Below, one piece after another: positions 7,087 through 15,603 of a stretch of 64,000 bases of DNA (position 1 is its first letter; each line of letters starts with the position of its first letter). The notes below the pieces were generated by a model, which worked only from the letters and a program-made list of their open reading frames with translations, was not told the origin of the DNA and searched no databases. The DNA comes from Marivivens sp. (GTDB taxonomy: Bacteria; Pseudomonadota; Alphaproteobacteria; Rhodobacterales; Rhodobacteraceae), in contig JAHEBU010000001.1 in assembly GCA_024642115.1 (NCBI GenBank), positions 310,001 to 374,000 of the forward strand, written 5' to 3'. The position numbers and the translations under genes are program-made.

Positions 7087-8475
7087 TCAAGCATCTTGAG
7101 TCACGGGGCCGTGAGACGTGTCCGGGCTGAAATGGTGCGCGATCGACGCCGCATAAAAGGCGAGAATGTCATTGGCCGCGTCGGTCCGGTCGATCCGGGT
7201 CCCCACCAGCCGGATCAGGCGGCGGGTGCGCAGGTTTTCAAGGGCATCGCGGGTGATCTGGGCAGCGTCGCGGCGGGGAATGGGCATCCCCCGCCCGGTC
7301 AGAAGGACCATGTCGCGGGCGACGTGGGCCTCGACCTCGGCCACGTCGTTGGCCCCTGCGATCAGGCTGCGCGCCACCAGCGGCACGGGCACGACCGGCA
7401 CGACCGCGGAAATGCGGGTCATCAGGTCGGCGGCCACCCCGGCCACCGGGTCAGGCCCCGAAGTGGTCAGAAAGGTTGATAGTTCAAGCGGTTGCCCAAA
7501 CCCGACTGAGGCCGTCCCAAACGGTTTGAACCGGAATGACAGCCGCTGCCAGATATGCGAGGCCGACGCGGACAGCACGGTCCAGATGGGCGGACGAAAC
7601 CGCCGCACCCCGCTTTTGTCGGCGGCGATGAGGAACCGATCCTCGAGCACGCGGTCGTAGTTCAGCGCGACAGGAACAAAGATGATGTCGCGGTCGCCGG
7701 GCTGCCACCCTTCGATGATATAGCTGAGCAGGCCAAGGCGGGGCGGGGCGATGCGACCGGTCAGACTGAGCCCGCCTTCGGGGAACATGGCCTGCGTGAC
7801 GCCGCCCCGGGTGGCCATCTGGACGTAGCGGGCCAGCACCTTGCGATAAAGCTGCCCGCGCGATTTGCGCCGGATGAAATAGGCCCCCATCGCCCGGATG
7901 ATCGCAGACAGCGGCCAGACCCGCGCCCATTCGCCCACCGCATAGGACAGCGCCCCGGCCCCGGCCACCAGATAGGTCACCAACACATAATCCATGTTGC
8001 TGCGGTGGTTCATCACAAAGACGACGGACGCATTGGGGTCGATATCTTCGATCCTGTCCCGGTCGAATTCGCCCACACGGATCCGGTACATGGAATTGGA
8101 CAACCACCGGGCCAGCCGTGTGCCGATCGTGAAATAAGCCGTGGCCGAAAACGACGGGACGATTTCGCGCGCATAGTCCCGCGCTTTTTCAAATGCCACG
8201 TTTTCGGGAACGTTATTGTCATGCGCGTGTTCGACGATCGCCTTGGTCACCTCGGGGTCGTAGATCAGCCGCTGGATCATGTCATAGCGCCGGGCCAGCT
8301 TGAACGGTTCGATCGGCCGCTTGAGCCTTTGGTTCACGCGGGCGATGACCCGCTCGGCCCGTTTGCGAAAGAACCAGCGGACCGACGGAAACAGGAAATG
8401 CGATGCAAAGGTCACCCCGGCAAACAGCAGGATCAGGATCAGCAGCCACAACGGCAGGGTAACAACCTTTGACAT
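7087..8475 (-). CDS. glycerol-3-phosphate/1-acylglycerol-3-phosphate acyltransferase family protein
   Basis: About 462 residues from the ATG at 8475 (a longer frame from 8520 has no ribosome binding site). A membrane helix lies at residues 5-25. The acyltransferase core carries motif I as NHRSNMD and motif III as FPEGGLSLTG, the signature of PlsB/PlsC-type phospholipid acyltransferases, which transfer an acyl group to glycerol-phosphate at the inner membrane. The C-terminal 150 residues are outside the core and not assigned. The protein is longer than PlsC and shorter than PlsB. It is encoded back-to-back with ecm, in the interval between the two ethylmalonyl-CoA pathway genes. Confidence 0.82.
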   Translation of the reverse strand: MSKVVTLPLWLLILILLFAGVTFASHFLFPSVRWFFRKRAERVIARVNQRLKRPIEPFKLARRYDMIQRLIYDPEVTKAIVEHAHDNNVPENVAFEKARDYAREIVPSFSATAYFTIGTRLARWLSNSMYRIRVGEFDRDRIEDIDPNASVVFVMNHRSNMDYVLVTYLVAGAGALSYAVGEWARVWPLSAIIRAMGAYFIRRKSRGQLYRKVLARYVQMATRGGVTQAMFPEGGLSLTGRIAPPRLGLLSYIIEGWQPGDRDIIFVPVALNYDRVLEDRFLIAADKSGVRRFRPPIWTVLSASASHIWQRLSFRFKPFGTASVGFGQPLELSTFLTTSGPDPVAGVAADLMTRISAVVPVVPVPLVARSLIAGANDVAEVEAHVARDMVLLTGRGMPIPRRDAAQITRDALENLRTRRLIRLVGTRIDRTDAANDILAFYAASIAHHFSPDTSHGPVTQDA

Positions 8476-8536
8476 GCGGCCGACCGTGACAGGGTTCTGC
8501 CTGCGGGTAAATCCACCCATGCTGCGACGCGGCGAA

Positions 8537-8566
8537 TTGACATCGGCATAAAATGTCCGCTATCCC
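8537..8566 (+). promoter_or_regulatory. candidate sigma-70 promoter for ecm
   Basis: A consensus -35 box TTGACA at 8537-8542 is followed 17-18 bases later by a weak -10 (CTATCC or TATCCC, 8560-8566). It lies about 37 bases before the ecm start with the right orientation. The poor -10 makes this a candidate only. Confidence 0.35.
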
Positions 8567-8602
8567 GGCAATGGCGCAATTTTGTTACCCGACGGAGTCG
8601 AT

Positions 8603-10570
8603 ATGCCCGAGCCTATGAAAGACAAGCCCTGGCTGTTTCGGACCTATGCGGGTCATTCGACGGCCGCCGCGTCCAATGCGCTGTATCGCGGAAACCTCGC
8701 GAAAGGGCAGACGGGCCTGTCAGTCGCCTTTGATCTGCCAACCCAGACCGGATACGACAGCGACCACATTCTCGCCAAGGGCGAGGTGGGCAAGGTCGGC
8801 GTTCCGGTCTGCCATCTGGGCGACATGACCGCCCTGTTTGACCAGATCCCACTGGACCAGATGAACACGTCGATGACCATCAATGCCACAGCGCCGTGGC
8901 TTCTCGCCCTGTATATCGCCGTGGCCGAACAGCAGGGGGCAGACGTGGCCGCCCTGCAAGGCACCGTGCAAAACGATATCATCAAGGAATACCTGTCGCG
9001 CGGCACCTATATCTGCCCGCCTGCGCCGTCCTTGCGGATGATTACTGATGTGGCCGCCTATACCCGCCAGCATCTGCCGAAATGGAACCCGATGAACGTG
9101 TGTTCCTATCACCTGCAAGAAGCGGGAGCGACGCCGGAGCAGGAATTGGCCTTTGCATTGGCCACCGCCTGTGCGGTTCTGGATGATTTGAAAACCAAGG
9201 TTGCCCCCGAGGATTTTCCGGAAATGGTCGGCCGCATTTCTTTCTTTGTAAATGCAGGCATCCGGTTCGTCACCGAACTGTGCAAGATGCGGGCCTTTGT
9301 CGAATTGTGGGATGAAATCTGCCGCGACCGGTATGGGGTGGAGGACGAGAAATTCCGCCGGTTCCGCTATGGCGTTCAGGTCAATTCACTGGGGCTGACC
9401 GAACAGCAGCCGGAAAACAACGTCTATCGCATCCTGATCGAAATGCTGGCTGTCACCCTGTCCAAGAACGCCCGCGCCCGCGCCGTGCAATTGCCCGCAT
9501 GGAACGAGGCACTTGGCCTGCCCCGCCCGTGGGATCAGCAATGGTCTTTGCGGATGCAGCAAATACTGGCCTATGAAACCGATCTTTTGGAATTCGACGA
9601 CCTGTTTGACGGGAATCCGGCCATTTCGCGCAAGGTGGATGCTCTCAAGGACGGGGCGCGGGCCGAATTGAAATTGCTGGACGGCATGGGCGGCGCGGTC
9701 GGGGCCATCGACTATATGAAATCGCGGCTGGTGGAATCGAACGCGGCGCGGATCGCCGGAATTGAAAAGGGCGAGACTGTGGTTGTCGGGGTCAACCGCT
9801 GGCAATCGGGCGAGCCGTCGCCCCTGACCGCCGGGGACGACGCCATCATGATCGCCGATCCAAAGGCCGAGGCCGATCAATTGCGCCGTCTCTCCGCATG
9901 GAAATCGGCACGGGACGGGCAGGCCGTGACCGATGCACTGACCGCCCTGCGCGATGCGGCCCGGAATGGCACGAATATAATGCCGCCGTCCGTCGCCTGC
10001 GCCCGCGCGGGCGTGACGACGGGCGAATGGGCCGACGTGATCCGCAGCGTTTTCGGGCAATATCGCGCCCCTACCGGCGTTTCCAATACCCCGTCAAATC
10101 GGACCGAAGGGCTGGACGATATCCGCGCCGAAGTCGATGCCGTGTCCGCCCGGCTGGGTCGGCGGTTGACCTTTGTCATGGGAAAGCCTGGGCTGGACGG
10201 TCATTCCAACGGGGCCGAACAGATTACGGCCCGCGCCCGCGATTGCGGAATGGCAATTCACTATCAGGGTATTCGCCTTACCCCAGCGGAAATTGTTGCC
10301 GACGCCATTGAAAAAGAGGCGCATGTCATTGGTCTGTCGATCCTGTCGGGATCCCACATTCCGCTTTTGACCGAAATCATGGACCGACTGCGCGCCGCGG
10401 GAATGGATCATATTCCCGTGGTGGCAGGTGGGATCATTCCCGATGAGGACGCCGAACGGTTGCGTCGTATCGGAATTGCGCGAGTCTATACGCCCAAGGA
10501 TTTCCAGTTGAATAGGATCATGCGCGACATCGTCGCCTTGGCCGATCCAACGGTTCGCGCCGCGGAATAA
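8603..10570 (+). CDS. ecm: ethylmalonyl-CoA mutase (coenzyme B12-dependent)
   Basis: A 655-residue acyl-CoA mutase that converts (2R)-ethylmalonyl-CoA to (2S)-methylsuccinyl-CoA. The N-terminal two thirds form the substrate barrel (PWLFRTYAGHSTAAASNALYR, FDLPTQTGYDSDHI, MTINATAPWLLALY). The C-terminal 130 residues are a B12-binding domain with the DxHxxG motif in GLDGHSNGAEQ and the later GLSILSGSH and VVAGGIIP motifs. The single-chain layout and the YAGHSTAA signature set it apart from methylmalonyl-CoA mutase. The start is the ATG at 8603, with CGGAG six bases upstream; a TTG at 8582 is less likely. It lies divergent to the acyltransferase. Confidence 0.95.
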   Translation: MPEPMKDKPWLFRTYAGHSTAAASNALYRGNLAKGQTGLSVAFDLPTQTGYDSDHILAKGEVGKVGVPVCHLGDMTALFDQIPLDQMNTSMTINATAPWLLALYIAVAEQQGADVAALQGTVQNDIIKEYLSRGTYICPPAPSLRMITDVAAYTRQHLPKWNPMNVCSYHLQEAGATPEQELAFALATACAVLDDLKTKVAPEDFPEMVGRISFFVNAGIRFVTELCKMRAFVELWDEICRDRYGVEDEKFRRFRYGVQVNSLGLTEQQPENNVYRILIEMLAVTLSKNARARAVQLPAWNEALGLPRPWDQQWSLRMQQILAYETDLLEFDDLFDGNPAISRKVDALKDGARAELKLLDGMGGAVGAIDYMKSRLVESNAARIAGIEKGETVVVGVNRWQSGEPSPLTAGDDAIMIADPKAEADQLRRLSAWKSARDGQAVTDALTALRDAARNGTNIMPPSVACARAGVTTGEWADVIRSVFGQYRAPTGVSNTPSNRTEGLDDIRAEVDAVSARLGRRLTFVMGKPGLDGHSNGAEQITARARDCGMAIHYQGIRLTPAEIVADAIEKEAHVIGLSILSGSHIPLLTEIMDRLRAAGMDHIPVVAGGIIPDEDAERLRRIGIARVYTPKDFQLNRIMRDIVALADPTVRAAE

Positions 10571-10600
10571 ACGGCCCTTTTGGGTTGATTACCGTTTCCT

Positions 10601-10620
10601 AATTGCACTTTTGTGCAATT
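10601..10620. promoter_or_regulatory. inverted repeat between ecm and the H-NS-like gene
   Basis: A perfect 8-bp inverted repeat, AATTGCAC and GTGCAATT, with a TTTT loop, lies 31 bases past the ecm stop in a strongly AT-rich stretch (10590-10694). It is followed by TGGTTCATTTTTG. It could be a weak terminator for ecm or an operator/autoregulatory element for the downstream gene. Confidence 0.5.
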
Positions 10621-10694
10621 TGGTTCATTTTTGTCTTGTATTCTTTAAAGATTAGTAAAATTCAGTTTTATCCAATTAACCCACGGAGACAAAA

Positions 10695-11048
10695 ATGAAG
10701 GCCGACCTGAAGTCCATGACTCGCAAAGAGCTGGAAAAGCTGCGCGACGACGTGGACAAGGCGCTGACCCGCGTCAAGGACAAGGAAATGGACATGGCCC
10801 GCAGTGCCGCCGAAAAGGCAGCTGCCGCCCACGGGTTTTCCCTGTCCGATCTGACAGGTGCGCAACCTGCCGCCAAAAAGCGGGGCCGCAAACCCGGCGC
10901 GGCCAAGGCCGCCCCCAAGGCCAAAGCGCCCGCCAAATTCCGTAACCCGTCTGACCATTCGCAAACGTGGTCGGGCCGGGGCCGCAAGCCTGCCTGGTAC
11001 AAGGACGGCGAAGCCGCCGGTCGTCCCCTGTCAGATTTCGCCATCTGA
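10695..11048 (+). CDS. H-NS family nucleoid-associated protein (HvrA-like)
   Basis: A 117-residue protein with a charged coiled-coil N-terminus (residues 1-50, rich in Lys/Glu/Asp), a basic linker with an AT-hook-like KKRGRKPG and an alanine/lysine/proline stretch, and the C-terminal DNA-binding motif KFRNPSDHSQTWSGRGRKPAW, the signature of the H-NS/HvrA/Spb group in Rhodobacteraceae. These proteins bind curved AT-rich DNA and silence or modulate genes; HvrA acts on photosynthesis and nitrogen genes in Rhodobacter. The upstream region is very AT-rich, which fits autoregulation. The ribosome binding site is GGAG at 10684-10687. Confidence 0.9.
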   Translation: MKADLKSMTRKELEKLRDDVDKALTRVKDKEMDMARSAAEKAAAAHGFSLSDLTGAQPAAKKRGRKPGAAKAAPKAKAPAKFRNPSDHSQTWSGRGRKPAWYKDGEAAGRPLSDFAI

Positions 11049-11057
11049 TCCAGACCT

Positions 11058-11081
11058 CCGGCCCCGCACAACCGGGGCCGG
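11058..11081 (+). terminator. GC-rich hairpin after the H-NS-like gene
   Basis: A 9-bp stem CCGGCCCCG/CGGGGCCGG with a 6-base loop sits just past the stop codon. No T-tract follows, so termination would be weak or factor-dependent. Confidence 0.4.
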
Positions 11082-11165
11082 ACGGCCGGGTGCACCGTTT
11101 TCGGCTTGCCCCCTGCGAACCGTCCTGCTTTTCTGCCCGGACATAAGCGCAATCCAGGACATCCC

Positions 11166-11870
11166 ATGACCGTTCATATCGGGGCCAAGCCCGGCGACAT
11201 CGCCGAGGTCATTCTTTTGCCCGGCGACCCCTATCGCGCCAAATGGGCGGCCGAGACGTTTCTGACCGAGGCCGTCTGCGTCAATCAGGTGCGGGGTATG
11301 CTGGGATTCACAGGGCTGTGGAACGGCCACCGCGTGACCATCCAGGGATCGGGCATGGGAATGCCGTCCCTGTCGATCTATGCCAACGAACTGATCCGTG
11401 ACTATAACGCACAGACCCTGATCCGCATCGGATCCTGTGGGGGGATGCAGGATCATGTGGGCATCCGCGACGTCATCCTTGCCCAGACCGCCTCGACCAT
11501 ATCGACGCCGTCCAGCACGATCTTTCGTGACCTGAACTTTGCCCCCTGCGCCGATTTCGGGCTGCTGGTGGCGGCAGATCGCGCGGCCCGATCGCTGGGC
11601 GTGAAAACGCATGTCGGCGGCATCTATTCGTCGGATACCTTTTACGACGAACGACAGGACCTGACCGACCAGATGGAACGGCACGGAATCCTTGGCGTCG
11701 AAATGGAGGCGGCCGAGTTATACATCCTCGCCGCCCGCTACAAACGCCGGGCCTTGGCGGTGCTGACGGTCAGCGACCACCTCAAGACCCACGAGGCGCT
11801 GCCGTCCGAAGATCGGGAACGGTCCTTTGGCGACATGGTGCAGATCGCCCTGCACGCGGCATTCGACTAG
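11166..11870 (+). CDS. deoD: purine-nucleoside phosphorylase (DeoD type)
   Basis: A 234-residue hexameric-type purine nucleoside phosphorylase, which cleaves purine (deoxy)ribonucleosides with phosphate to the base and (deoxy)ribose 1-phosphate. Signatures are [24 protein letters not shown] at the N-terminus, [25 protein letters not shown] and the VEMEAAELY motif before the catalytic loop with TVSDH. Length matches E. coli DeoD (239). The ATG at 11166 is chosen because the family begins right at this motif. The product feeds deoxyribose catabolism, for which deoC is encoded 39 kb away. Confidence 0.93.
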   Translation: MTVHIGAKPGDIAEVILLPGDPYRAKWAAETFLTEAVCVNQVRGMLGFTGLWNGHRVTIQGSGMGMPSLSIYANELIRDYNAQTLIRIGSCGGMQDHVGIRDVILAQTASTISTPSSTIFRDLNFAPCADFGLLVAADRAARSLGVKTHVGGIYSSDTFYDERQDLTDQMERHGILGVEMEAAELYILAARYKRRALAVLTVSDHLKTHEALPSEDRERSFGDMVQIALHAAFD

Positions 11871-11879
11871 GAGCCTGCG

Positions 11880-12860
11880 ATGAAGCAACGCCAGCTTGGG
11901 CCGGGAGGCCCCTTGGTCGGGGCGATCGGGCTAGGGTGCATGTCCTTTGGCGGCCCCTTTGGACCCACCACCGACGACGTCAGCCATGCAGCGATGGATG
12001 CAGCATGGGAGGCCGGGATCACGCATTTCGATAGCGCGAACGTCTATGGCAACGGCCGGTCCGAAACCGTGATCGGCGCGTGGATGCGGGCCAGCGGCCA
12101 CCGCCCCGTTCTGGCAACAAAGGCCGGTATCTATGGCGGCCCGCCGCGCGGCGTGCGTAACGACGCCACCTATCTGCGGGACGAGTTGGACGGGTCGCTG
12201 CGGCGTCTTGGCACCGATCACGTCGATCTGTTCTACATCCACCGCCACGAAAAGGACCGACCCGTAGAAGAGGTTGCCCAGACCATGCAATCCCTGATCG
12301 ACGAAGGGAAAATCGGCGGCTGGGGCCTGTCCGAGGTGGCCCCCGACACCCTGCGCCGCGCACATGCGGTGACCCCGGTGCGGGCGGTGCAGAACGAATA
12401 TTCGCTGTGGACGCGGTCGCCCGAACTTGGCCTGATTCAGGAATGCGCCCGGCTGGGGGTCGCCTTCGTCCCGTTCTCTCCCTTGGCGCGGGGCATCTTT
12501 GGCCGGGTCGACCTGACCCCCGACATGTTCGCCGAGGGGGATTTCCGCAAGGTAATCCCACGCTTTTCACCCGAAAACTGGCCGCGTAACGCAGTCCACC
12601 TCGCCCGGTTCAAGGCGTTCGCCGCCGATCAAGGGATAACGGTGGCAGGGCTGGCGCTAGCCTGGATCCTGGCACAGGGCGACCACCTGATCCCGATCCC
12701 CGGCACGCGGACGGCCCTGCATCTGGGGGATTGGGCGCGGGCAGACCAGATCGACCTGTCGCCCATCGCCGCCGACCTTGACGCGCTGTTGCCTGTCGGT
12801 TGGGCAGCAGGAGACCGCTACAGCGACGATCAGGCCAGCACGGTCGAACGCTACTGCTAG
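11880..12860 (+). CDS. aldo/keto reductase
   Basis: A 326-residue NADP-dependent aldo/keto reductase of the AKR13/YajO-like type. It has the LGLGCMSFGG opening, DSANVYGNGRSE carrying the catalytic Asp and Tyr, the catalytic Lys in LATKAGIY, the HVDLFYIHRH segment with the active-site His, and a C-terminal LIPIPGTRT phosphate-binding loop. It starts nine bases after deoD, so the two are probably cotranscribed. The substrate is unknown. Its stop codon overlaps that of the convergent downstream gene in a CTAG tetramer. Confidence 0.9.
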   Translation: MKQRQLGPGGPLVGAIGLGCMSFGGPFGPTTDDVSHAAMDAAWEAGITHFDSANVYGNGRSETVIGAWMRASGHRPVLATKAGIYGGPPRGVRNDATYLRDELDGSLRRLGTDHVDLFYIHRHEKDRPVEEVAQTMQSLIDEGKIGGWGLSEVAPDTLRRAHAVTPVRAVQNEYSLWTRSPELGLIQECARLGVAFVPFSPLARGIFGRVDLTPDMFAEGDFRKVIPRFSPENWPRNAVHLARFKAFAADQGITVAGLALAWILAQGDHLIPIPGTRTALHLGDWARADQIDLSPIAADLDALLPVGWAAGDRYSDDQASTVERYC

Positions 12861-13699
12861 GTGCCGTGGCTGCGGTCATACCCGTTGACCTGCGGCGGCA
12901 CCCACCCTGCCAGCGCCCCCGGCGCAGGAGTCAACACCTGCATCCCCAGTGGGTAACAGGCGGCGGCGTCCGACGAATGTTGGGCCGAACAATCGCCCCC
13001 CGGACAGGCGCTTAGCACCGCCAGCAGATCGATCTCGGCAAACAGATCAAGGTGGTCGCCCGCCCGCACGGGGCTCGCCTTCATGAAATACTGGCCGGTG
13101 TCGCGGGTAAAGCCGGTGCACATGAACACGTTGAGGACATCATGGACATGGGACTCGGCCTCGGCCAACGGCAGGCCGGTCGCGTCCGACAGGGCGCGGG
13201 TCAGGTTGGAATGGCAGCAATGGTGATAGTCCGCGCCCGACAACAGCCGCCCGGTATAGGGATCGCACCGGGTGCCGATCACGTCGTGGACCGAGCCGCC
13301 AAAAGCGTCCTTGCCGTACCATACCAGACTGTCGGCCACGATGGTCGCCATCGGGCGGAGATAGGGAAATGATGACCAGAGGCGGTGGCCCTGGGTGACA
13401 TGAGTGCCGTGCAGGGCGCGGGTCTTGCCCGAATAGAACCGCTCGGTCAGGTCGGCGGCATTGAACAGGTTCAGATCGCCCACTTGTGGGCCATCCGGGC
13501 AGGAAATGCGCAGAAAAGACCCCGCTGGCACGCGGATCGACGCGGCCTCGCGCGGCAGGGCGGTCACAGACTCGCCTGCTCTGGCAGTAGCCAGCGCCCG
13601 GCGATACAAGGCCATATCCGGCTGAGGCAGAGTGTCGGTGGGATAGCAGATCACCGGCGCAATAGCACGGCGGGACTGGGCGTCGGCAGGTTCGGTCAT
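12857..13699 (-). CDS. DUF1989 family protein (urea carboxylase-associated type)
   Basis: A 280-residue protein matching the DUF1989 family: VPAGSFLRISCPDGPQVGDLNLFNAADLTERFYSGKTRALHGTHV near the N-terminus, a conserved GADYHHCCHSNL with clustered His and Cys (possible metal site), and a C-terminal cysteine-containing CPGGDCSAQ. Members are often encoded next to urea carboxylase or amidohydrolase genes, but none is adjacent here. Enzymatic role unknown. The start is the ATG at 13699; a longer frame to 13756 would run into the intergenic repeat. The gene converges on the aldo/keto reductase. Confidence 0.8.
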   Translation of the reverse strand: MTEPADAQSRRAIAPVICYPTDTLPQPDMALYRRALATARAGESVTALPREAASIRVPAGSFLRISCPDGPQVGDLNLFNAADLTERFYSGKTRALHGTHVTQGHRLWSSFPYLRPMATIVADSLVWYGKDAFGGSVHDVIGTRCDPYTGRLLSGADYHHCCHSNLTRALSDATGLPLAEAESHVHDVLNVFMCTGFTRDTGQYFMKASPVRAGDHLDLFAEIDLLAVLSACPGGDCSAQHSSDAAACYPLGMQVLTPAPGALAGWVPPQVNGYDRSHGT

Positions 13700-13737
13700 G
13701 GCGCGTCTCGGGTTGGGATGCAGTCCGACCAAAACAG

Positions 13738-13770
13738 GTTCACCTTGCAATAACAACTCCCGCCGGAGGC
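13738..13770. repeat. intergenic repeat, family B, copy 1
   Basis: The sequence GTTCACCTTGCAATAACAA followed by CTCCCGCCGGAGGC is present here and, identical over the shared 33 bases, at 58573-58605; a partial copy is at 45017. All copies are intergenic. The second half is a self-complementary CCGCCGG core. Confidence 0.85.
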
Positions 13771-13772
13771 AC

Positions 13773-13798
13773 GAAAGCCGCCCCGAAGGGCGGCTTTC
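13773..13798. terminator. hairpin terminator downstream of sdhB
   Basis: A perfect 11-bp stem GAAAGCCGCCC/GGGCGGCTTTC with a CGAA tetraloop lies 44 bases past the sdhB stop. It is a strong hairpin, with only short T runs on each side. It probably ends the sdh operon. Confidence 0.75.
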
Positions 13799-13841
13799 AA
13801 AACAAGAACAGTGGCGGCGCAGCCGCCTCCGCCGGATCAGG

Positions 13842-14621
13842 TCAGACCACCCGTTCGACCATCATCTGCTTGATGTGCGAAATCGCCTTGGCCGGGTTCA
13901 GGCCCTTGGGGCAGGTCTTGGCACAGTTCATGATCGTGTGGCAGCGGTAGAGTTTGAAGGGATCCTCCAGCTCGTCCAACCGTTCGCCCGTCGCTTCGTC
14001 CCGGCTGTCGATGATCCAGCGATAGGCGTGCAGCAGGGCGGCAGGGCCAAGGTAGCGGTCGCCGTTCCACCAGTAGGACGGGCACGACGTCGAGCAACAG
14101 GCGCACATGACACATTCATAAAGACCGTCCAGCTTGGCCCGATCGTCGATCGACTGTTTCCATTCCTTGGCCGGGCGGTTGGTCTTGGTTTCCAGCCAGG
14201 GCATGATGCTGGCGTGCTGGGCGTAGAAATGGGTCAGGTCGGGGATCAGGTCCTTGATCACCGGCATGTGCGGCAGGGGATAGACCTTGATGTCACCCTT
14301 GATCTCGTCCAGCCCATAGATGCAGGCCAGCGTGTTGATCCCGTCAATGTTCATCGCACAGGACCCGCAAATCCCTTCGCGGCAGGACCGGCGGAACGTC
14401 AGGGTCGGGTCGATCTCGGTCTTGATCTTGATCAGCGCATCAAGAACCATCGGGCCGCAGGTGGCCTCGTCGATGAAATAGGTGTCGATGCGCGGGTTCT
14501 TTCCGTCATCGGGATTCCAGCGATAGATCTGCACCTTGCGGATCGCCTTGGCGCCTTCGGGCTTGGGCCAGGTCTTGCCCGTGGTGATGCGGCTGTTCTT
14601 GGGCAGGTTGAATTGAACCAT
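13842..14621 (-). CDS. sdhB: succinate dehydrogenase iron-sulfur subunit
   Basis: A 259-residue SdhB that carries electrons from the flavoprotein to ubiquinone in complex II. The N-terminal ferredoxin domain binds [2Fe-2S] through Cys80, Cys85, Cys88 and Cys100. The C-terminal domain has the [4Fe-4S] and [3Fe-4S] ligands in [11 protein letters not shown] (170-180) and [14 protein letters not shown] (227-240). Length is normal. It is the last gene of the sdh operon, separated from sdhA by three small genes of unknown role. Confidence 0.98.
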   Translation of the reverse strand: MVQFNLPKNSRITTGKTWPKPEGAKAIRKVQIYRWNPDDGKNPRIDTYFIDEATCGPMVLDALIKIKTEIDPTLTFRRSCREGICGSCAMNIDGINTLACIYGLDEIKGDIKVYPLPHMPVIKDLIPDLTHFYAQHASIMPWLETKTNRPAKEWKQSIDDRAKLDGLYECVMCACCSTSCPSYWWNGDRYLGPAALLHAYRWIIDSRDEATGERLDELEDPFKLYRCHTIMNCAKTCPKGLNPAKAISHIKQMMVERVV

Positions 14622-14649
14622 GGGCTGGCTCCTTGCGGTAAAAGGACGA

Positions 14650-14994
14650 TCAGATGGCGGGGGTCTGCGCCAGCGCCCCGGTCAGGGCGGCGGTCGAGCA
14701 GGAAATCGTTTCGGGCCGCGCGAGGATGGACGACACAAGGGTGACGCCCGTGGTGTCCACCGTCTTGCCCGCATAACTGGCCAGCACGACCAGTTCGGCG
14801 GTCGTGGCGTTTTGCAAAATGCATTCGGTCATCCGCTGCCCCCCGAGCCCCGGCACCTGCTGGGCCACGATGGGGGCGACCACTGCGCGGGCGGCCGTCT
14901 GGGTGGCGACACCGCCCACCTCTTGCGCCAGTTGTCCGGCCCCGCAGGCAGCCAGCGGCAGCATCAGGGTCATCAGGGCAAGTTTCTTGAGCAT
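14650..14994 (-). CDS. small lipoprotein in the sdh operon
   Basis: About 114 residues from the ATG at 14994, which has AGGA nine bases upstream. The signal peptide ends in LPLAACGAG, a clear lipobox, so the mature protein starts at a lipidated cysteine. The rest is alanine/valine-rich with two further cysteines (TECILQNA and ISCSTAAL), possibly a disulfide. It lies 28 bases upstream of sdhB. I do not recognise the family beyond its typical location in Rhodobacteraceae sdh operons. Confidence 0.7.
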   Translation of the reverse strand: MLKKLALMTLMLPLAACGAGQLAQEVGGVATQTAARAVVAPIVAQQVPGLGGQRMTECILQNATTAELVVLASYAGKTVDTTGVTLVSSILARPETISCSTAALTGALAQTPAI

Positions 14995-15008
14995 CTTGAC
15001 GTTCCTTT

Positions 15009-15290
15009 TCAATTCAAAACCGGTGGACGATACGGGGCGTTTCCCGTCCGGCGCATCACACAGCGGCTATAGACCTCTTGCGGATCGCGTCCGGCCAGAA
15101 AATCGCCGGTCACGCCGATTTCACCGCTGACATAGCTGCCGGTCCGGTTGTTGACGCCGACCGACACACGACCGGTCGGGCCTTGGGCCGCGCGCGCCTG
15201 TTCTTCGCAAATCTGCGCCACCTCTTCGGGCGACGGTGGGGGGACATTGCAGGCCGCAAGCAGGCCAAGAAGGATCAGCGCACGATACAT
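15009..15290 (-). CDS. small lipoprotein in the sdh operon
   Basis: A 93-residue protein whose signal peptide ends in GLLAACNVPPP, a lipobox. The mature part is short: a helix with a cysteine (EEVAQICEEQARAAQG), then a beta-like segment with two glycine/valine-rich strands (GRVSVGVNNRTGSYVSGEIGVTG) and a C-terminal YSRCVMRRTG. The two internal cysteines may form a disulfide. Function unknown. It is sandwiched between two other small exported-protein genes within the sdh operon. Confidence 0.7.
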   Translation of the reverse strand: MYRALILLGLLAACNVPPPSPEEVAQICEEQARAAQGPTGRVSVGVNNRTGSYVSGEIGVTGDFLAGRDPQEVYSRCVMRRTGNAPYRPPVLN

Positions 15291-15291
15291 C

Positions 15292-15603
15292 TCAGCCCCC
15301 CGGCCCGCAGTAAAGAGAGCCTTGATACATGCCTGTCACACCCGGCGGACATCCCGCGGCCCGCACCACAGAGGTCTGTGGCGACTGGGCCGGAACGGGT
15401 GCCGTCGCCGTCATCGGCGAATTTGCCGCGACCGTCTGGCCGATGCGCGGCGCGATGCCCTGATCGGCGGCCGGCATACCGCCCTGAAGCACTGGTGCCG
15501 CAATAGCCACTGGGGCGGGTTCGGCCACGGGTTCGGGCGCGCGCGGCGCACAGCCCGCCAAGGCCGCCGCCATCCCCACCATGATCCCGGCCGCCCGCAG
15601 CAT
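15292..15603 (-). CDS. small proline/alanine-rich lipoprotein in the sdh operon
   Basis: A 103-residue protein starting at the ATG at 15603, which overlaps the sdhA stop codon by one base, so translation is probably coupled to sdhA. The signal peptide ends in ALAGCAPRAPEP, a lipobox. The middle is low-complexity (Ala, Pro, Val); the C-terminus has a small conserved-looking module with CPPGVTGMYQGSLYCGPGG holding two cysteines. Function unknown; probably periplasmic side of the inner membrane. Confidence 0.7.
   Translation of the reverse strand: MLRAAGIMVGMAAALAGCAPRAPEPVAEPAPVAIAAPVLQGGMPAADQGIAPRIGQTVAANSPMTATAPVPAQSPQTSVVRAAGCPPGVTGMYQGSLYCGPGG

Noticed and set aside
14650-15603. Small genes between sdhA and sdhB as sdhE or other known assembly factors
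   Set aside because: They have lipoprotein signals; SdhE is a cytoplasmic protein with an RGxxE motif, which is absent here.
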